Shown here piece by piece: positions 8,856-19,433 of a DNA stretch of 64,000 nt. The DNA lies in the NCBI GenBank assembly GCA_003598175.1, contig QZKN01000062.1, positions 17,568 to 81,567 on the forward strand, read 5' to 3'. A program made the position numbers and the translations under genes. Numbering within the stretch: the first letter of the stretch is position 1; every line of letters starts with the position of its first letter. Source of the stretch: Candidatus Omnitrophota bacterium (GTDB taxonomy: Bacteria > Hinthialibacterota > Hinthialibacteria > Hinthialibacterales > Hinthialibacteraceae). The notes beneath the pieces are model-generated. The model saw nothing but the letters and a program-made list of their open reading frames with translations. It was not told the origin of the DNA and did not search any database.

Positions 8856-8997
8856 ATCTCTCATTCGACGTCATTTTTTCATTCGCTGACGCTCACGAAT
8901 AGTAGAAAATCTCCTTCCTTCTCAAAATTTCATACTTGCCAATAATCAATTCCCCGTCAATAATGATTTAACCTTATGTTTGCATTTCTTATCGGCT

Positions 8998-9025
8998 TTG
9001 AGTTATTCGGTTTTTATGGTATAAT
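8998..9025 (+). promoter_or_regulatory. Sigma70-type promoter
   Basis: TTGAGT (8998-9003), 16 bases, TATAAT (9020-9025), about 60 bases ahead of the glycosyltransferase start. The -10 is a perfect consensus. Confidence 0.6.
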
Positions 9026-9084
9026 TTGCCGCCATACGAACCGGATTTGATCTCACTGTAATTGGTTTTGTCGAGTTGAGGGTT

Positions 9085-10518
9085 ATGAAACATGTCCTAT
9101 TGATCGGCGTCGGACCGCTTCCCTTTTACGAATCCGATCATCTTTATGGTTTCGGCATTCGCGCCTGGCAATTCGCCTTACCGCTTTTGCGCGCGGGGAA
9201 TCGGATCACGCTGATCACCTGCGAATTCGGCGTGACGCGGGAAAGTTCCGTACAGATTCGCTATCAAACGTATCCATCCGTCTTCGGCCCGCTGGAACAT
9301 ATCCCGTTGCCCGAGCCCAATGCGCGGAACATGAACGTCTTGTTGACCCGCATCGAGGAAATCATCCGCACTCACAATCCGGACGTCATCGTGACCGCCG
9401 GCTCAAGCATTTCCAGCAACCTGGCCGCTTTGCTCGATACCGATCTGCCCATCTGGATGGATATGTTCGGCGACCTTTTCGCCGAAGTGCAGGCCAAAAG
9501 CCCCTTTTCGCGCAACGATGAAGAAATCGACTTCTTTCATCGCAATCTTGCCCGCGTGCTTTTGCGCGGCGACCGATTCTCCGTGGTTTCGGAGATGCAA
9601 CGCGGCGCCGCCATCGGCCAGCTGGGTCTGATGGGGCGGCTGAACCGCTACACGTTGGGCGAAGAAATGGTCTGGACCATTCCCTGCGCGATGAACGGAG
9701 CGATATCACCCGTCAAACGACGGTCCATCCTGCGCGGCGACAAAGTCGGATCATCCGATTTTCTGCTTCTTTGCAGCGGCGGCTTCAACACCTGGGCGGA
9801 CGTGGATACCCTTTTCTCGGGTATCGAAGGCGCAATGGAAAAAAGCAATCGCGTCCATTGCATCGTAACGGGCGGACAAATCAAAGGGCATCACGAGGAC
9901 GGTTTCAATCGATTTCGCACGTTGATCGAGAAGAGTCCGTATGAACGCCGCTTTCACCTGCTGGGCTGGGTTTCGAACCAGGACGTGACGCAGATCACGC
10001 TGGAATGCAATCTCGGCCTCAATATCGATCTGCCCATCTATGAATCCGTGCTGGGCAGCCGCAATCGGATGTTGTATTGGATGCAGTGCGGCCTTCCCAT
10101 TCTCACCACGGTCACAACCGAAATTTCACGCATTCTGGAAGCGCACCACCTGGCTCTGTGCGCCCCTCCCGGAAACGCCAAGATCATCACGTCGCACATC
10201 CTGGATGCGCTAGCGCATCCCCACGCCATGAAGAAAATGGCCCTCGACGCCAAACGCTTCGCCTATTACAACCTGACGTTCGAGGAAACATCGCAGCCGC
10301 TCGTGCGTTGGGTAAAAAATCCGGTCAAGGCATCCGACAACGGCGAACGCCTGATCCGCAACGGCCAATTGTTCAACCAAACCGATTCGTTCTGGCACGC
10401 CTGGGCTTTCCCGGAAAGCGAAACCATTATCGATCCCACCATCCCCCGCCCGCCCAAAACTCTCATCCGCACCCGCCCGCAGGGAAAAAGCTGGTGGAGA
10501 CGGCTCTGGGGGCTTTAA
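9085..10518 (+). CDS. Glycosyltransferase, GT4-like (GT-B fold)
   Basis: 477 residues. The first 200 residues form a Rossmann-like N-domain (MKHVLLIGVGPLPF, then PDVIVTAGSSISSNLAALL). The second half holds the nucleotide-sugar-binding domain: FLLLCSGGFNTWADVDTLF near 225, FHLLGWVSNQDV near 295 and a GLNIDLPIYES-GSRNRMLYWM-GLPILTT series (residues 310-345) that replaces the classic E-x7-E loop. Donor and acceptor are unknown. Start taken at ATG 9085; an in-frame TTG lies 9 bases upstream. Its 3' end overlaps the convergent 10463-13132 gene by 56 bases. Confidence 0.75.
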   Translation: MKHVLLIGVGPLPFYESDHLYGFGIRAWQFALPLLRAGNRITLITCEFGVTRESSVQIRYQTYPSVFGPLEHIPLPEPNARNMNVLLTRIEEIIRTHNPDVIVTAGSSISSNLAALLDTDLPIWMDMFGDLFAEVQAKSPFSRNDEEIDFFHRNLARVLLRGDRFSVVSEMQRGAAIGQLGLMGRLNRYTLGEEMVWTIPCAMNGAISPVKRRSILRGDKVGSSDFLLLCSGGFNTWADVDTLFSGIEGAMEKSNRVHCIVTGGQIKGHHEDGFNRFRTLIEKSPYERRFHLLGWVSNQDVTQITLECNLGLNIDLPIYESVLGSRNRMLYWMQCGLPILTTVTTEISRILEAHHLALCAPPGNAKIITSHILDALAHPHAMKKMALDAKRFAYYNLTFEETSQPLVRWVKNPVKASDNGERLIRNGQLFNQTDSFWHAWAFPESETIIDPTIPRPPKTLIRTRPQGKSWWRRLWGL

Positions 10519-13132
10519 TCGTTTCATAATAACAAACCACTTTTTGGGCATAGGCATTCGCATTCAATTGCAGGGATCCTGCATTTTTCCAATCCCCCAA
10601 ATCGATCATGCGCACCGCATTGGCGTGATTCTTCGCGCTTGGAATCAACTCCGACAATTTATTCGGCGCTTGTTCGAGACTGGACGGATTGAACACATGC
10701 CCTTCCTGGCCGGGAAACAGGGCCAGGTAAAGAATATCCAATTCCACTAAATTACTAAAGAAATGGGTGCCAAGCGATACATCCGGCGTTAAGTTTTCCC
10801 GCATGGTCACGATTTCACACAGCACGGCTACGGAAGAGATCTCGGCAAACGAGACCGGCACCCCCAGCGACGGCGTCGTGGTTCCCCAACGGCCCGGACC
10901 GATCAACATCGTGACTTTCGGCGATGGGTTCTCTTTCAACCGCGTCAGACGGCCGATCAGGCGCGCTATGGAATAACGATCATTCAGCGGCAGTTGGCCG
11001 TATACGGCGGGAACGACGTAAATAATCCTGTCGATATTCACCACGCGGCTATGGCCGATGACCGAACCGTGCGATTCGAGCAGGATGTCATCGCGATTCA
11101 GGCTCGTCGGCGGCTCCTGAATCCCACTGTCGCCTTTATACTGAAACGGCCGGCATTGCAACAGGTTGATTTTGTAAGACTCCATGCCGAAAAAATTCAC
11201 GGTGAACTCGACATCGACGGGATGATTATAGGCCTGCTGCAAAATCCGCAGCATCTCACGAATATCGTCGATCAATTTCGATTGGGAAAAAATGGATTGA
11301 AAGGAAAGAGTGGGTTCGATAGGTTCCTGATGATCGCTTCCACGGGTCAGATTGGATAGTTCCTCGTCGAGGGCATAGAAAAAGTCCGCCGGCAAACCGG
11401 GGCTGTTTTTTATCACGCCGGAAAACAGATTCGTCGTCAATTCATTCGTTTCCAAATTCAAAACATCGACTTTGCGCTGGGTAAAACGGCGCACTTCCTG
11501 CATTCCGGTTTCCGGGCGCAACGCAGGGGCGTTCAACGCGACCAGACGGGCAAAATCATCGCTGCTGCGTTCCACCGCGCGTGTTCCCAGGCCGAAAACC
11601 ATACGGACCACCCCCGCCCGGGGATCTATCGATTCGCACCAGACGTAGGGATTAAAAGAAATCCCCACCCCGGCAACCTGCGGATAAAACAGATGGCCAT
11701 ACTGCGCGCCGGAGACGCGCTGCACGAGCAGCGCCATTTGCTCGTCGATATCGAGAATGCCGCGACGGGCGCGATAGGTCAACGCTTCTTCGCTCATGCT
11801 GCTCGCGTAAATGCGGCGGACCGCGTTCATGAATGCTTCCATGCGTTCGCGGTGGGAGCCCTGATTCACACAAAACACACTTTCGTACTTACCGGCGAAG
11901 GTATTTCCGAACGTATCCTCAAACAAACTGCTGGAACGGACAATGATGGGAGATTGCCCATAATAATCAAGCATGTCGGAGAAACGCTTGACGATGTAAT
12001 CGGGAAATTTCCCATTCAAGATGCGTCGTTTCGTCTCTTCCGTGTCATCGAGAAAGGTTTTCGGATCTTTTTGCTTTTTGCGCATCCACCAGCAATCGTT
12101 AAGAACAAGAAACGTATAAAAAACGTCCGAGCCGATGTAAAACGAATCGTGCACCTCCAGAAGTTGGTTCCAGCGCGGATCGATTTTTTTGAGAATCGCG
12201 CGCGCCAGAATCATGCCGACGGATTTGCCGCCGATGAATCCGGTTCCGTTCATGCGTTTGCGGATTTCGATGATACCGGCAAGAGATAAATACTGCTTGG
12301 CCAGGCGAAGAACGCATTCATCGCGCGAAATGGCCATGCGCAGCAGTTGATCGAAACGTTCCTCGATCTTTTGTTGCGAACATTCGCCTCGGCGGTGCGC
12401 CTCAAGCATTTCTTCGGCTTGCAGAAACATCCGATTCCACACCCCCAATTGATAACTGGCGGTTTCCAGCACCGAACCGGACACGGAAGTCAACACTTCC
12501 GCGACTTCGGCGCTGTGCGTGATCGGTAAAAACCGATCACCTTCCCACACGTGCAGCATGTTGATGGTCGGTGAAAATCGTTGATGCACTTTCAACGGAT
12601 GAACGTACATTTTACCTTTATGCCGATACACGTCGAGAAGCAATTGCGTCGTTTCCGCGATGGGAGAAGCGGCATGAAACGAATGATAATTGCGCAACAC
12701 CGCGAAATAGGCAATCGCCTCCAATTTCAGCAAATAGGGGCAGGTAAGCATAAAGAAATTACCGACCATCCGGTCGCTGTAACAATCCAGCGCCAACTCC
12801 GACAACGAGTCGAAGACATAAAATCCCCCTTTTCCATGCGCTTCGATCACGTCGTGGATTTTGGTAATGAACGCCTCGAATCCCAGATGCGGCGAGAGAC
12901 GATGGATTTCCGCTCCGACATCGTCCGGGACCAGTGCATTCTGCCGGGAAAAACGAAAGTAGATCATTTTCTCATTTCGCAAGCGGACTGTTTTATAAAA
13001 AGGTTCTACGAAGGCTTGATACTCGTCGATCGAGTCCACTTGCCAAACGATGTTGTCGCCTGGAACGAGTCCTTGCAACACCTCATCAAGTCCGGAAAGA
13101 CCGGTGGAAAATGGAAAATTGTGTGAAGACAT
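10463..13132 (-). CDS. Fusion of RecA/KaiC-like domain with PEP-synthase-type ATP-grasp domain
   Basis: 889 residues. Residues 1-220 resemble a KaiC/RecA module: TGLSGLDEVLQGLVPGDNIV at the start and GGFYVFDSLSEL as a Walker B-like strand near 100, but the Walker A loop is missing (GDNIVWQVDS in place of GxxxxGKT). Residues 290-660 resemble the nucleotide-binding half of PEP synthase/PPDK: GFIGGKSVGMILA near 300, IIVRSSSLFEDTFGNTFAGK near 395 and RMVFGLGTRAVERSSDDFAR near 520. The phosphohistidine and PEP/pyruvate domains of the full enzyme are absent, so it is not a PEP synthase. Substrate unknown. nrpR lies 56 bases upstream on the same strand, so they may be co-transcribed. Confidence 0.8.
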   Translation of the reverse strand: MSSHNFPFSTGLSGLDEVLQGLVPGDNIVWQVDSIDEYQAFVEPFYKTVRLRNEKMIYFRFSRQNALVPDDVGAEIHRLSPHLGFEAFITKIHDVIEAHGKGGFYVFDSLSELALDCYSDRMVGNFFMLTCPYLLKLEAIAYFAVLRNYHSFHAASPIAETTQLLLDVYRHKGKMYVHPLKVHQRFSPTINMLHVWEGDRFLPITHSAEVAEVLTSVSGSVLETASYQLGVWNRMFLQAEEMLEAHRRGECSQQKIEERFDQLLRMAISRDECVLRLAKQYLSLAGIIEIRKRMNGTGFIGGKSVGMILARAILKKIDPRWNQLLEVHDSFYIGSDVFYTFLVLNDCWWMRKKQKDPKTFLDDTEETKRRILNGKFPDYIVKRFSDMLDYYGQSPIIVRSSSLFEDTFGNTFAGKYESVFCVNQGSHRERMEAFMNAVRRIYASSMSEEALTYRARRGILDIDEQMALLVQRVSGAQYGHLFYPQVAGVGISFNPYVWCESIDPRAGVVRMVFGLGTRAVERSSDDFARLVALNAPALRPETGMQEVRRFTQRKVDVLNLETNELTTNLFSGVIKNSPGLPADFFYALDEELSNLTRGSDHQEPIEPTLSFQSIFSQSKLIDDIREMLRILQQAYNHPVDVEFTVNFFGMESYKINLLQCRPFQYKGDSGIQEPPTSLNRDDILLESHGSVIGHSRVVNIDRIIYVVPAVYGQLPLNDRYSIARLIGRLTRLKENPSPKVTMLIGPGRWGTTTPSLGVPVSFAEISSVAVLCEIVTMRENLTPDVSLGTHFFSNLVELDILYLALFPGQEGHVFNPSSLEQAPNKLSELIPSAKNHANAVRMIDLGDWKNAGSLQLNANAYAQKVVCYYETIKAPRAVSTSFFPAGGCG

Positions 13133-13188
13133 CCTGTTTCCTCATCCGGAGCGAGCGAATCGGACAGCCCCGTTCGAAATATGTCATT

Positions 13189-14229
13189 TTATTCGAATTC
13201 CATGGTTCGAAATTCTTCCCTCGCCATTACATTAGCCATTTCTTTTTTAAAATGAATCAGTCGGTCGAACTCAACCATCGTGCATAATGCGATGTTGGAA
13301 GTGGGAATTCCCGCTTCCTGGATCGCCGCGGTCGGATTCAGCCCGCCGGTCACGATCATTCCCGTTCTTCCCTCATCGATGGGAAATTCCAGCAGGGATT
13401 GGTTGGGTTTTCCCAGCATGAGAATACCATTCAAACCAATTTCTTCGAGCCGTGAACGGATCGTTCTCGTTTCACTCAGTGAGGCGGTGGGAATCTCGCG
13501 AAGACTCGCGCCGATGCGCCCGTGACCCGTTCGCGCCGCTTCCCGCACGCTGGTCAAACCGCCTTTGATAAAGATCTCCAACGGATCGAGCGACGTGCCG
13601 TTGTAATAGATCACGTCGGTAAAACGAACCGGGCGGCCATCGTGCACTTCGAGCACCCCGCCAAAGCGTGAAACCGCGGGAATTCGTGCGCTGAGAAGCA
13701 CGCCGTTAATGGTTACACTGCAGACCGTGCCGATCCCCACTTTCCCCGGCGGCACACGGAAACTGCCAAGACATTCGCCCGCTCGGGCCAAAACAATGAA
13801 CTCTCCCATCCCCATCCCCATTTTGAAAACGGGAACCATTTCACGAATGGCGCGGTTGAGTTGCGTTTCGTCGATGGTGGTGACATTCAAAACGACGAGG
13901 CCGGAACGTGATCTGAGATTCAAGGTGGTTCGGCAGGCCAGTTCGTCCACTTTGGAAGCCATAAAACCGACACGATTCGTGACGAGGGCGTCATGAATCT
14001 CTTCGTAACCGGCCGGCGTGATGGTGCGGCCGCCCTCACGGCCTCGCCGAGCCGGCGTAACCAATCCGTCCTGCTCCATTTCCTGTAAATACAAACGAAT
14101 CGTCCTGCCGCTGAGTTCAAATCCATAGGCGGCCAATTCATCGGCGATGGTTGCGCTGCCGATCGCTTCTCCGGCATCACGAAGAATACGCAGAATGGCA
14201 ACTTTCTGTTTCGGATTGATGTCTTTCAA
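13189..14229 (-). CDS. nrpR: NrpR-family nitrogen-responsive transcriptional repressor
   Basis: 346 residues. Residues 1-70 are a winged helix (KQKVAILRILRDAGEAIGSA, then SGRTIRLYLQEMEQDGLV). The remainder is a DUF128/NrpR ligand domain with the glycine-rich GMGMGEFIVLA near 138 and GTVCSVTINGVLL near 165; a single regulatory domain is present. In methanogens NrpR represses nitrogen-assimilation genes and is released by 2-oxoglutarate. It stands divergent to gdhA, a nitrogen-assimilation gene, which supports that role here. Start is TTG at 14229, with AAGGA 6 bases ahead. Confidence 0.85.
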   Translation of the reverse strand: MKDINPKQKVAILRILRDAGEAIGSATIADELAAYGFELSGRTIRLYLQEMEQDGLVTPARRGREGGRTITPAGYEEIHDALVTNRVGFMASKVDELACRTTLNLRSRSGLVVLNVTTIDETQLNRAIREMVPVFKMGMGMGEFIVLARAGECLGSFRVPPGKVGIGTVCSVTINGVLLSARIPAVSRFGGVLEVHDGRPVRFTDVIYYNGTSLDPLEIFIKGGLTSVREAARTGHGRIGASLREIPTASLSETRTIRSRLEEIGLNGILMLGKPNQSLLEFPIDEGRTGMIVTGGLNPTAAIQEAGIPTSNIALCTMVEFDRLIHFKKEMANVMAREEFRTMEFE

Positions 14230-14269
14230 GATGAATCCTTATATTTTATAGGCGATAATGCCATAAATT

Positions 14270-14285
14270 ACCATTATACAATGGT
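14270..14285. promoter_or_regulatory. Dyad upstream of nrpR
   Basis: ACCATT-ATAC-AATGGT, a perfect 6+6 dyad centred about 48 bases upstream of the nrpR start. It could be an autoregulatory operator. It does not match the GGAA-N6-TTCC form known for methanogen NrpR closely, so assignment is tentative. Confidence 0.4.
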
Positions 14286-14529
14286 CAAATCAAGAGTTAA
14301 ATGGCAATATTAATGGAAATTGAGATTAAATAATGACCTCATTACACCCCAAAAACTTCCACAGAATACTCGTTTGAAATCAACATCGGATAGGTTACGT
14401 GAAATTGCCATGAAGAAACTTCCACAGAATCGCATATAATATGCTTTATTAATTCGAGTTATGTAATCAATCCCCGTAATAAATGAAGAAGAAAAAAATC
14501 AAAAATTACCTGTGATTCTCATTCTTCAC

Positions 14530-14558
14530 TTGACAGTGATAAAGAAGACTCTTATTAT
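14530..14558 (+). promoter_or_regulatory. Strong sigma70-type promoter for gdhA
   Basis: TTGACA (14530-14535), a 17-base spacer, TATTAT (14553-14558). Near-consensus and at ideal spacing; transcription should start near 14565, leaving a leader of about 170 bases that contains a family S palindrome. Confidence 0.75.
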
Positions 14559-14576
14559 TTGGAATTGCATTGCCAA
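14559..14576. promoter_or_regulatory. Operator-like dyad at the gdhA transcription start (candidate NrpR site)
   Basis: TTGGAATTGCATTGCCAA is a dyad with two mismatched pairs. It contains GGAA-N6-TGCC, one base from the GGAA-N6-TTCC operator established for methanogen NrpR. It begins right after the -10 and covers the predicted start site, where a bound repressor would block initiation. Confidence 0.5.
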
Positions 14577-14630
14577 TTAAAAATAGACATTAATTTCCAT
14601 ATAAGTGGTCATAATAAAAGATGAATAAAT

Positions 14631-14678
14631 GTGGTGCGGTCTGTGCGTGCAGGCTGGAAGCCCGCACCACAATATTTT
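14631..14678. repeat. Palindromic repeat, family S copy 1
   Basis: Arms GTGGTGCGG and CCGCACCAC enclose GCAGGCTGGAAGC. Bases 14647-14678 recur as an exact inverted copy at 21952-21983. It would form a hairpin in the gdhA leader RNA. Confidence 0.85.
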
Positions 14679-14722
14679 CGCCGTAAAAATAAAGTATTAC
14701 AGCTCCATTGCGGAGTGAATGA

Positions 14723-16078
<1,356 letters not shown>

Positions 16079-16104
16079 TTGTTATTTGCGAGTAAATCAA
16101 GATA

Positions 16105-16135
16105 CAGGCAGGCTTTGCGCCTGCCTTTGCTTTTT
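16105..16135 (+). terminator. Rho-independent terminator of gdhA
   Basis: AGGCAGGC (16106-16113) pairs with GCCTGCCT (16119-16126) over a 5-base loop, followed by TTGCTTTTT. The T-run overlaps the stop codon of the convergent restriction-modification gene. Confidence 0.85.
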
Positions 16136-19100
16136 ATGATTCAACCTTCTCGAATTCCTGCGGCAATTTTTCTAAAATTTTTATTGTCTCTTGTGATACT
16201 CGAATCACCTGCCCAACCAAACGTACGATATATTCCGGATCGTCCTCACGGTTGGGATCGGAAACGATCCCACTTCGCTTATGTTCTTTTACCTGATACT
16301 GATCGATCACCCATTCCAACGCACTGCGATTTCCCAAACAATATGCAAACGTTTCCGGTGGGATACCCCGCAGTGTAAGCGAATTGTTCACTTTCAATTC
16401 AAGCCGGTCTCTGCTCAACCGCATTTTTTCCACACGATACGAAAGCGGCGTATCCGGCGTTTCCACCCACGCCAGCTCATAGGGCTCCACCTTTTCATAA
16501 TGCAAATGCCATTCTGCCAATTCCTTTCCCATCTTCGCAAATGTATGAAAATCGGGCGCAAAAGGAATCCGCGGCAATTCGCGTTTCAAATTCTCACCAT
16601 ACCGCTCACGATAGCCGGGATGATGCAGCAGACCATAGACATAATAAAAAATATCCCACTTGCTGATGCCATCGTTTTGATAATGTTGCCGAAATTCGTT
16701 CAACGCCCAATCTGTGATATTTTCCCGGCGATTCACGCCGTCCTCGCTATACACATAAAAAGGAAAACATTGATGCGCATCGACGGGAGCAATTAAGTGC
16801 AAGTCAGGAATTATGTTTGATATAAAAACGTTATAATGTGAAGCGCGGTATCCAACATCGCTGGAAACGATTAATAGGTTTTCCGTTTCTTTTTTAGGGT
16901 ATATATTATTAATTTGGTAAACGGCTTCGTTCAAGACTCGATCAAAAAACAAAAACTTTTTTGTAAACGGCCGATATAACGATTCACGTATTTTTTCTTC
17001 CTTAAATTCCGCTTCCTTTTCTTTTTTTAGATTAGTTTTTAAGCCCATACTCCATTTTAACTTTTTGTAATCCACAAATTCATCAAGGTCTTCCACTTCT
17101 TCTCTTCTGTATCGATCAACTTCTGAATTGTAATCTTTTACAAATTTCCTTACTTTTATAAGCAACTTATTTTCTTGAAAATCATAAACAGTATCATCTC
17201 TGCATGTCGCTACTCCTCTGCTATAAGTATTGAAAATTGTTGTACAGTTCTCAAACTTTTTTCGTTTTGATAATTTATCTCCCATCGGCAAAAACGCATG
17301 AAATTCTTTTTCCTGTCCCACCGCCAACCAATTGTTCTTATTGTCCGGTTTCAGGCGTTTCCACTTGATTTTAGAAATAAATTCCTTGTCATTCAGATAG
17401 ACATATTTTTCTTCTCTTCGCCAGAATTCAGGTACACGAGTATAATAAATCGTTCTTTTCTTGCGACTCTTTTTCCGCACGGCAACAGTGATCCCCACGC
17501 CGACCTTGATTCCGAAAACATTATGCGACGTACCACTGATTTTTGGATTTTGTCTCACATCTCCATGCAAATCGACATGATAAATCGTATGGAAATCTTC
17601 TAAAAAGTGCTTTCGCATCCCATCCAGAGCATATTTGTGCACGAAACTGTTGTTACTGACAAAGCAGACAATTCCATCCTTTCCATTCAATCGATCGGTG
17701 GCCCAGCGAAAAAACTTCACATACATATCTTTGGTGGCGTTTTTATTGGTTGCTTTTGAATGTCGGGCGTACGTGAATTTTACCCTCTCGTCAATCACGG
17801 CATATTTTCGATTTTTATTGTTGTCATTTTCGTTCAGCTGACCAACGTTATAAGGTGGATTGCCGATGATCACCGTGATGGGAGTGTTTTTCTGCCGCTC
17901 CACTCTAGCCGTGTTTTCTTCCGTCATGCATGCGAAGATTTGCTGCTGGTGATCGGCCAGATCCAACGTATCCACGAAACAGATTCCCTCAAACGGTTCG
18001 TATTCGCCGGTCAGTTCATAATAAGCGTGTTCTATGTTCAGCGCCGCGATGTAATACGGCAACAGCATGACTTCATTGGCAAAGAGTTGCTCTTTATAAA
18101 AACGCGGCAAGTCGCGTTTTTTGACGCGCTGCAATAAATGCACCACGAAATTCCCCGTTCCCGTGCACGGATCCAGCACATTGACGCCTTCATCGCCCAA
18201 ATTTTTACCAAACTCGTTTTGCAGCACTTCCACCACGCTGTTGCACATAAAATCCACGATCGGGCCGGGCGTGTACACGATGCCATGCGTATCCGCCACC
18301 TTTACGCAATACCCTTGAAAAAAGCGTTCATACACCGAATTCAACAGCTGTTGCTTTTCATGAAAATCGGTCAACGTGCGCGCCGCATTCTCAATCGCCA
18401 CATAAAATGGATCGAGATGTTGCAGAAATTCATCGCGATTGAAACTCTTTGAAAGCAACGCCGTGATCACATTTTCCACTTCCGCCGCAATCACGTTGCG
18501 TTTGGTGAATTCGGGATTGTTGAAAATGGTGCGCAGCAGGCGCTCGGTGAGCAAATGTTGCACCAGCATTTCATTGACTGCATCTCTACTGAGATTGGGA
18601 TTGAGAGAAGATCGGCAAATATCAAAAAACTGTTCGAACGCGGCTTGAAATTTGGCATTGGTTTCATGCGCGTTGGCAATCTTATCCGCCAATCCACGCG
18701 CCAGATCCGGCACCCGCTCCTTAAATCCATCCACCGCCTTTTCGAATTCTTCATGATCGGGTTCGGTGTAGTTGTAAAAGGCGTTGAGTAGATCCGCTAT
18801 TTCCTGCGCATTGCTTAGGTCCACGGCAAACGCGCGTTTTTTATTTTGATACAATACTGCCCGCTGTGTATCTTCAAAAATAATATTGGTGAGAGGATAA
18901 CCTTTGTCGATTTTCTTCCTGATTTCCTCCTCGAGTGAATCGTTGGTGTCTTTCGCTTCCCAATATCCACGCGGCAGACCATTGACGTCACGTAACGTCC
19001 CGTCCGGACGAATCGTGCGTCCCATGCTCTTCTCGCTCAATTCGGGAATCAGCATCCATCCCCGTAATTTGGCGGTCGACTCCAGCAGTTGTTCAAACGC

Positions 19101-19211
19101 CCGCCGCACCGCCGATTCATGATCGACATGCTGCCCGGCAAATTTCTCCAACGCAATATGATATTCTTTTATACTTTTGTGATTGGATTTGATTGAAATC
19201 GACTGCGACAT
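16134..19211 (-). CDS. Single-chain restriction-modification enzyme (type IIG/ISP-like, no helicase)
   Basis: 1025 residues. An N-terminal nuclease region carries DVNGLPRGYWEAKDTND near residues 73-89, a PD-(D/E)xK core (D..E-A-K). The central N6-adenine methyltransferase has motif I DPCTGTGNFVVH near 347 and motif IV GNPPYNVGQ near 450. The C-terminal third resembles the LlaBIII-type specificity domain of type ISP enzymes. No helicase motifs lie between nuclease and methyltransferase. It stands alone, with no separate subunits nearby. Bases about 16800-17500, the presumed target-recognition segment, are visibly more AT-rich than the flanks, suggesting exchange of that segment. Recognition sequence unknown. 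Confidence 0.85.
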   Translation of the reverse strand: MSQSISIKSNHKSIKEYHIALEKFAGQHVDHESAVRRAFEQLLESTAKLRGWMLIPELSEKSMGRTIRPDGTLRDVNGLPRGYWEAKDTNDSLEEEIRKKIDKGYPLTNIIFEDTQRAVLYQNKKRAFAVDLSNAQEIADLLNAFYNYTEPDHEEFEKAVDGFKERVPDLARGLADKIANAHETNAKFQAAFEQFFDICRSSLNPNLSRDAVNEMLVQHLLTERLLRTIFNNPEFTKRNVIAAEVENVITALLSKSFNRDEFLQHLDPFYVAIENAARTLTDFHEKQQLLNSVYERFFQGYCVKVADTHGIVYTPGPIVDFMCNSVVEVLQNEFGKNLGDEGVNVLDPCTGTGNFVVHLLQRVKKRDLPRFYKEQLFANEVMLLPYYIAALNIEHAYYELTGEYEPFEGICFVDTLDLADHQQQIFACMTEENTARVERQKNTPITVIIGNPPYNVGQLNENDNNKNRKYAVIDERVKFTYARHSKATNKNATKDMYVKFFRWATDRLNGKDGIVCFVSNNSFVHKYALDGMRKHFLEDFHTIYHVDLHGDVRQNPKISGTSHNVFGIKVGVGITVAVRKKSRKKRTIYYTRVPEFWRREEKYVYLNDKEFISKIKWKRLKPDNKNNWLAVGQEKEFHAFLPMGDKLSKRKKFENCTTIFNTYSRGVATCRDDTVYDFQENKLLIKVRKFVKDYNSEVDRYRREEVEDLDEFVDYKKLKWSMGLKTNLKKEKEAEFKEEKIRESLYRPFTKKFLFFDRVLNEAVYQINNIYPKKETENLLIVSSDVGYRASHYNVFISNIIPDLHLIAPVDAHQCFPFYVYSEDGVNRRENITDWALNEFRQHYQNDGISKWDIFYYVYGLLHHPGYRERYGENLKRELPRIPFAPDFHTFAKMGKELAEWHLHYEKVEPYELAWVETPDTPLSYRVEKMRLSRDRLELKVNNSLTLRGIPPETFAYCLGNRSALEWVIDQYQVKEHKRSGIVSDPNREDDPEYIVRLVGQVIRVSQETIKILEKLPQEFEKVES

Positions 19212-19433
19212 CGTTTACTATTCCCTTGAAATAATTTCTCGGATTATTATGCCCGGATTTATGATTTCATAAACGGCTAGTGGATTTAAGTAATCCATCA
19301 CGCAACCTGGTGGAGATCATCAAAATATTCGCCGGTTAACTTTTTGCCCCACCGCGCCTAGGACCATGCTTTGGCCTCTCGCAAATCGCCATCCGCTGTT
19401 TCTGTCAAGATACGGTTTTCGCAAAGATTGCAT

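Noticed and set aside
8524..8902. Two overlapping frames (minus 8524-8712 and plus 8663-8902) upstream of the glycosyltransferase
   Set aside because: Neither has a plausible ribosome site or a coherent protein pattern; the 8718-8855 frame is the better candidate.
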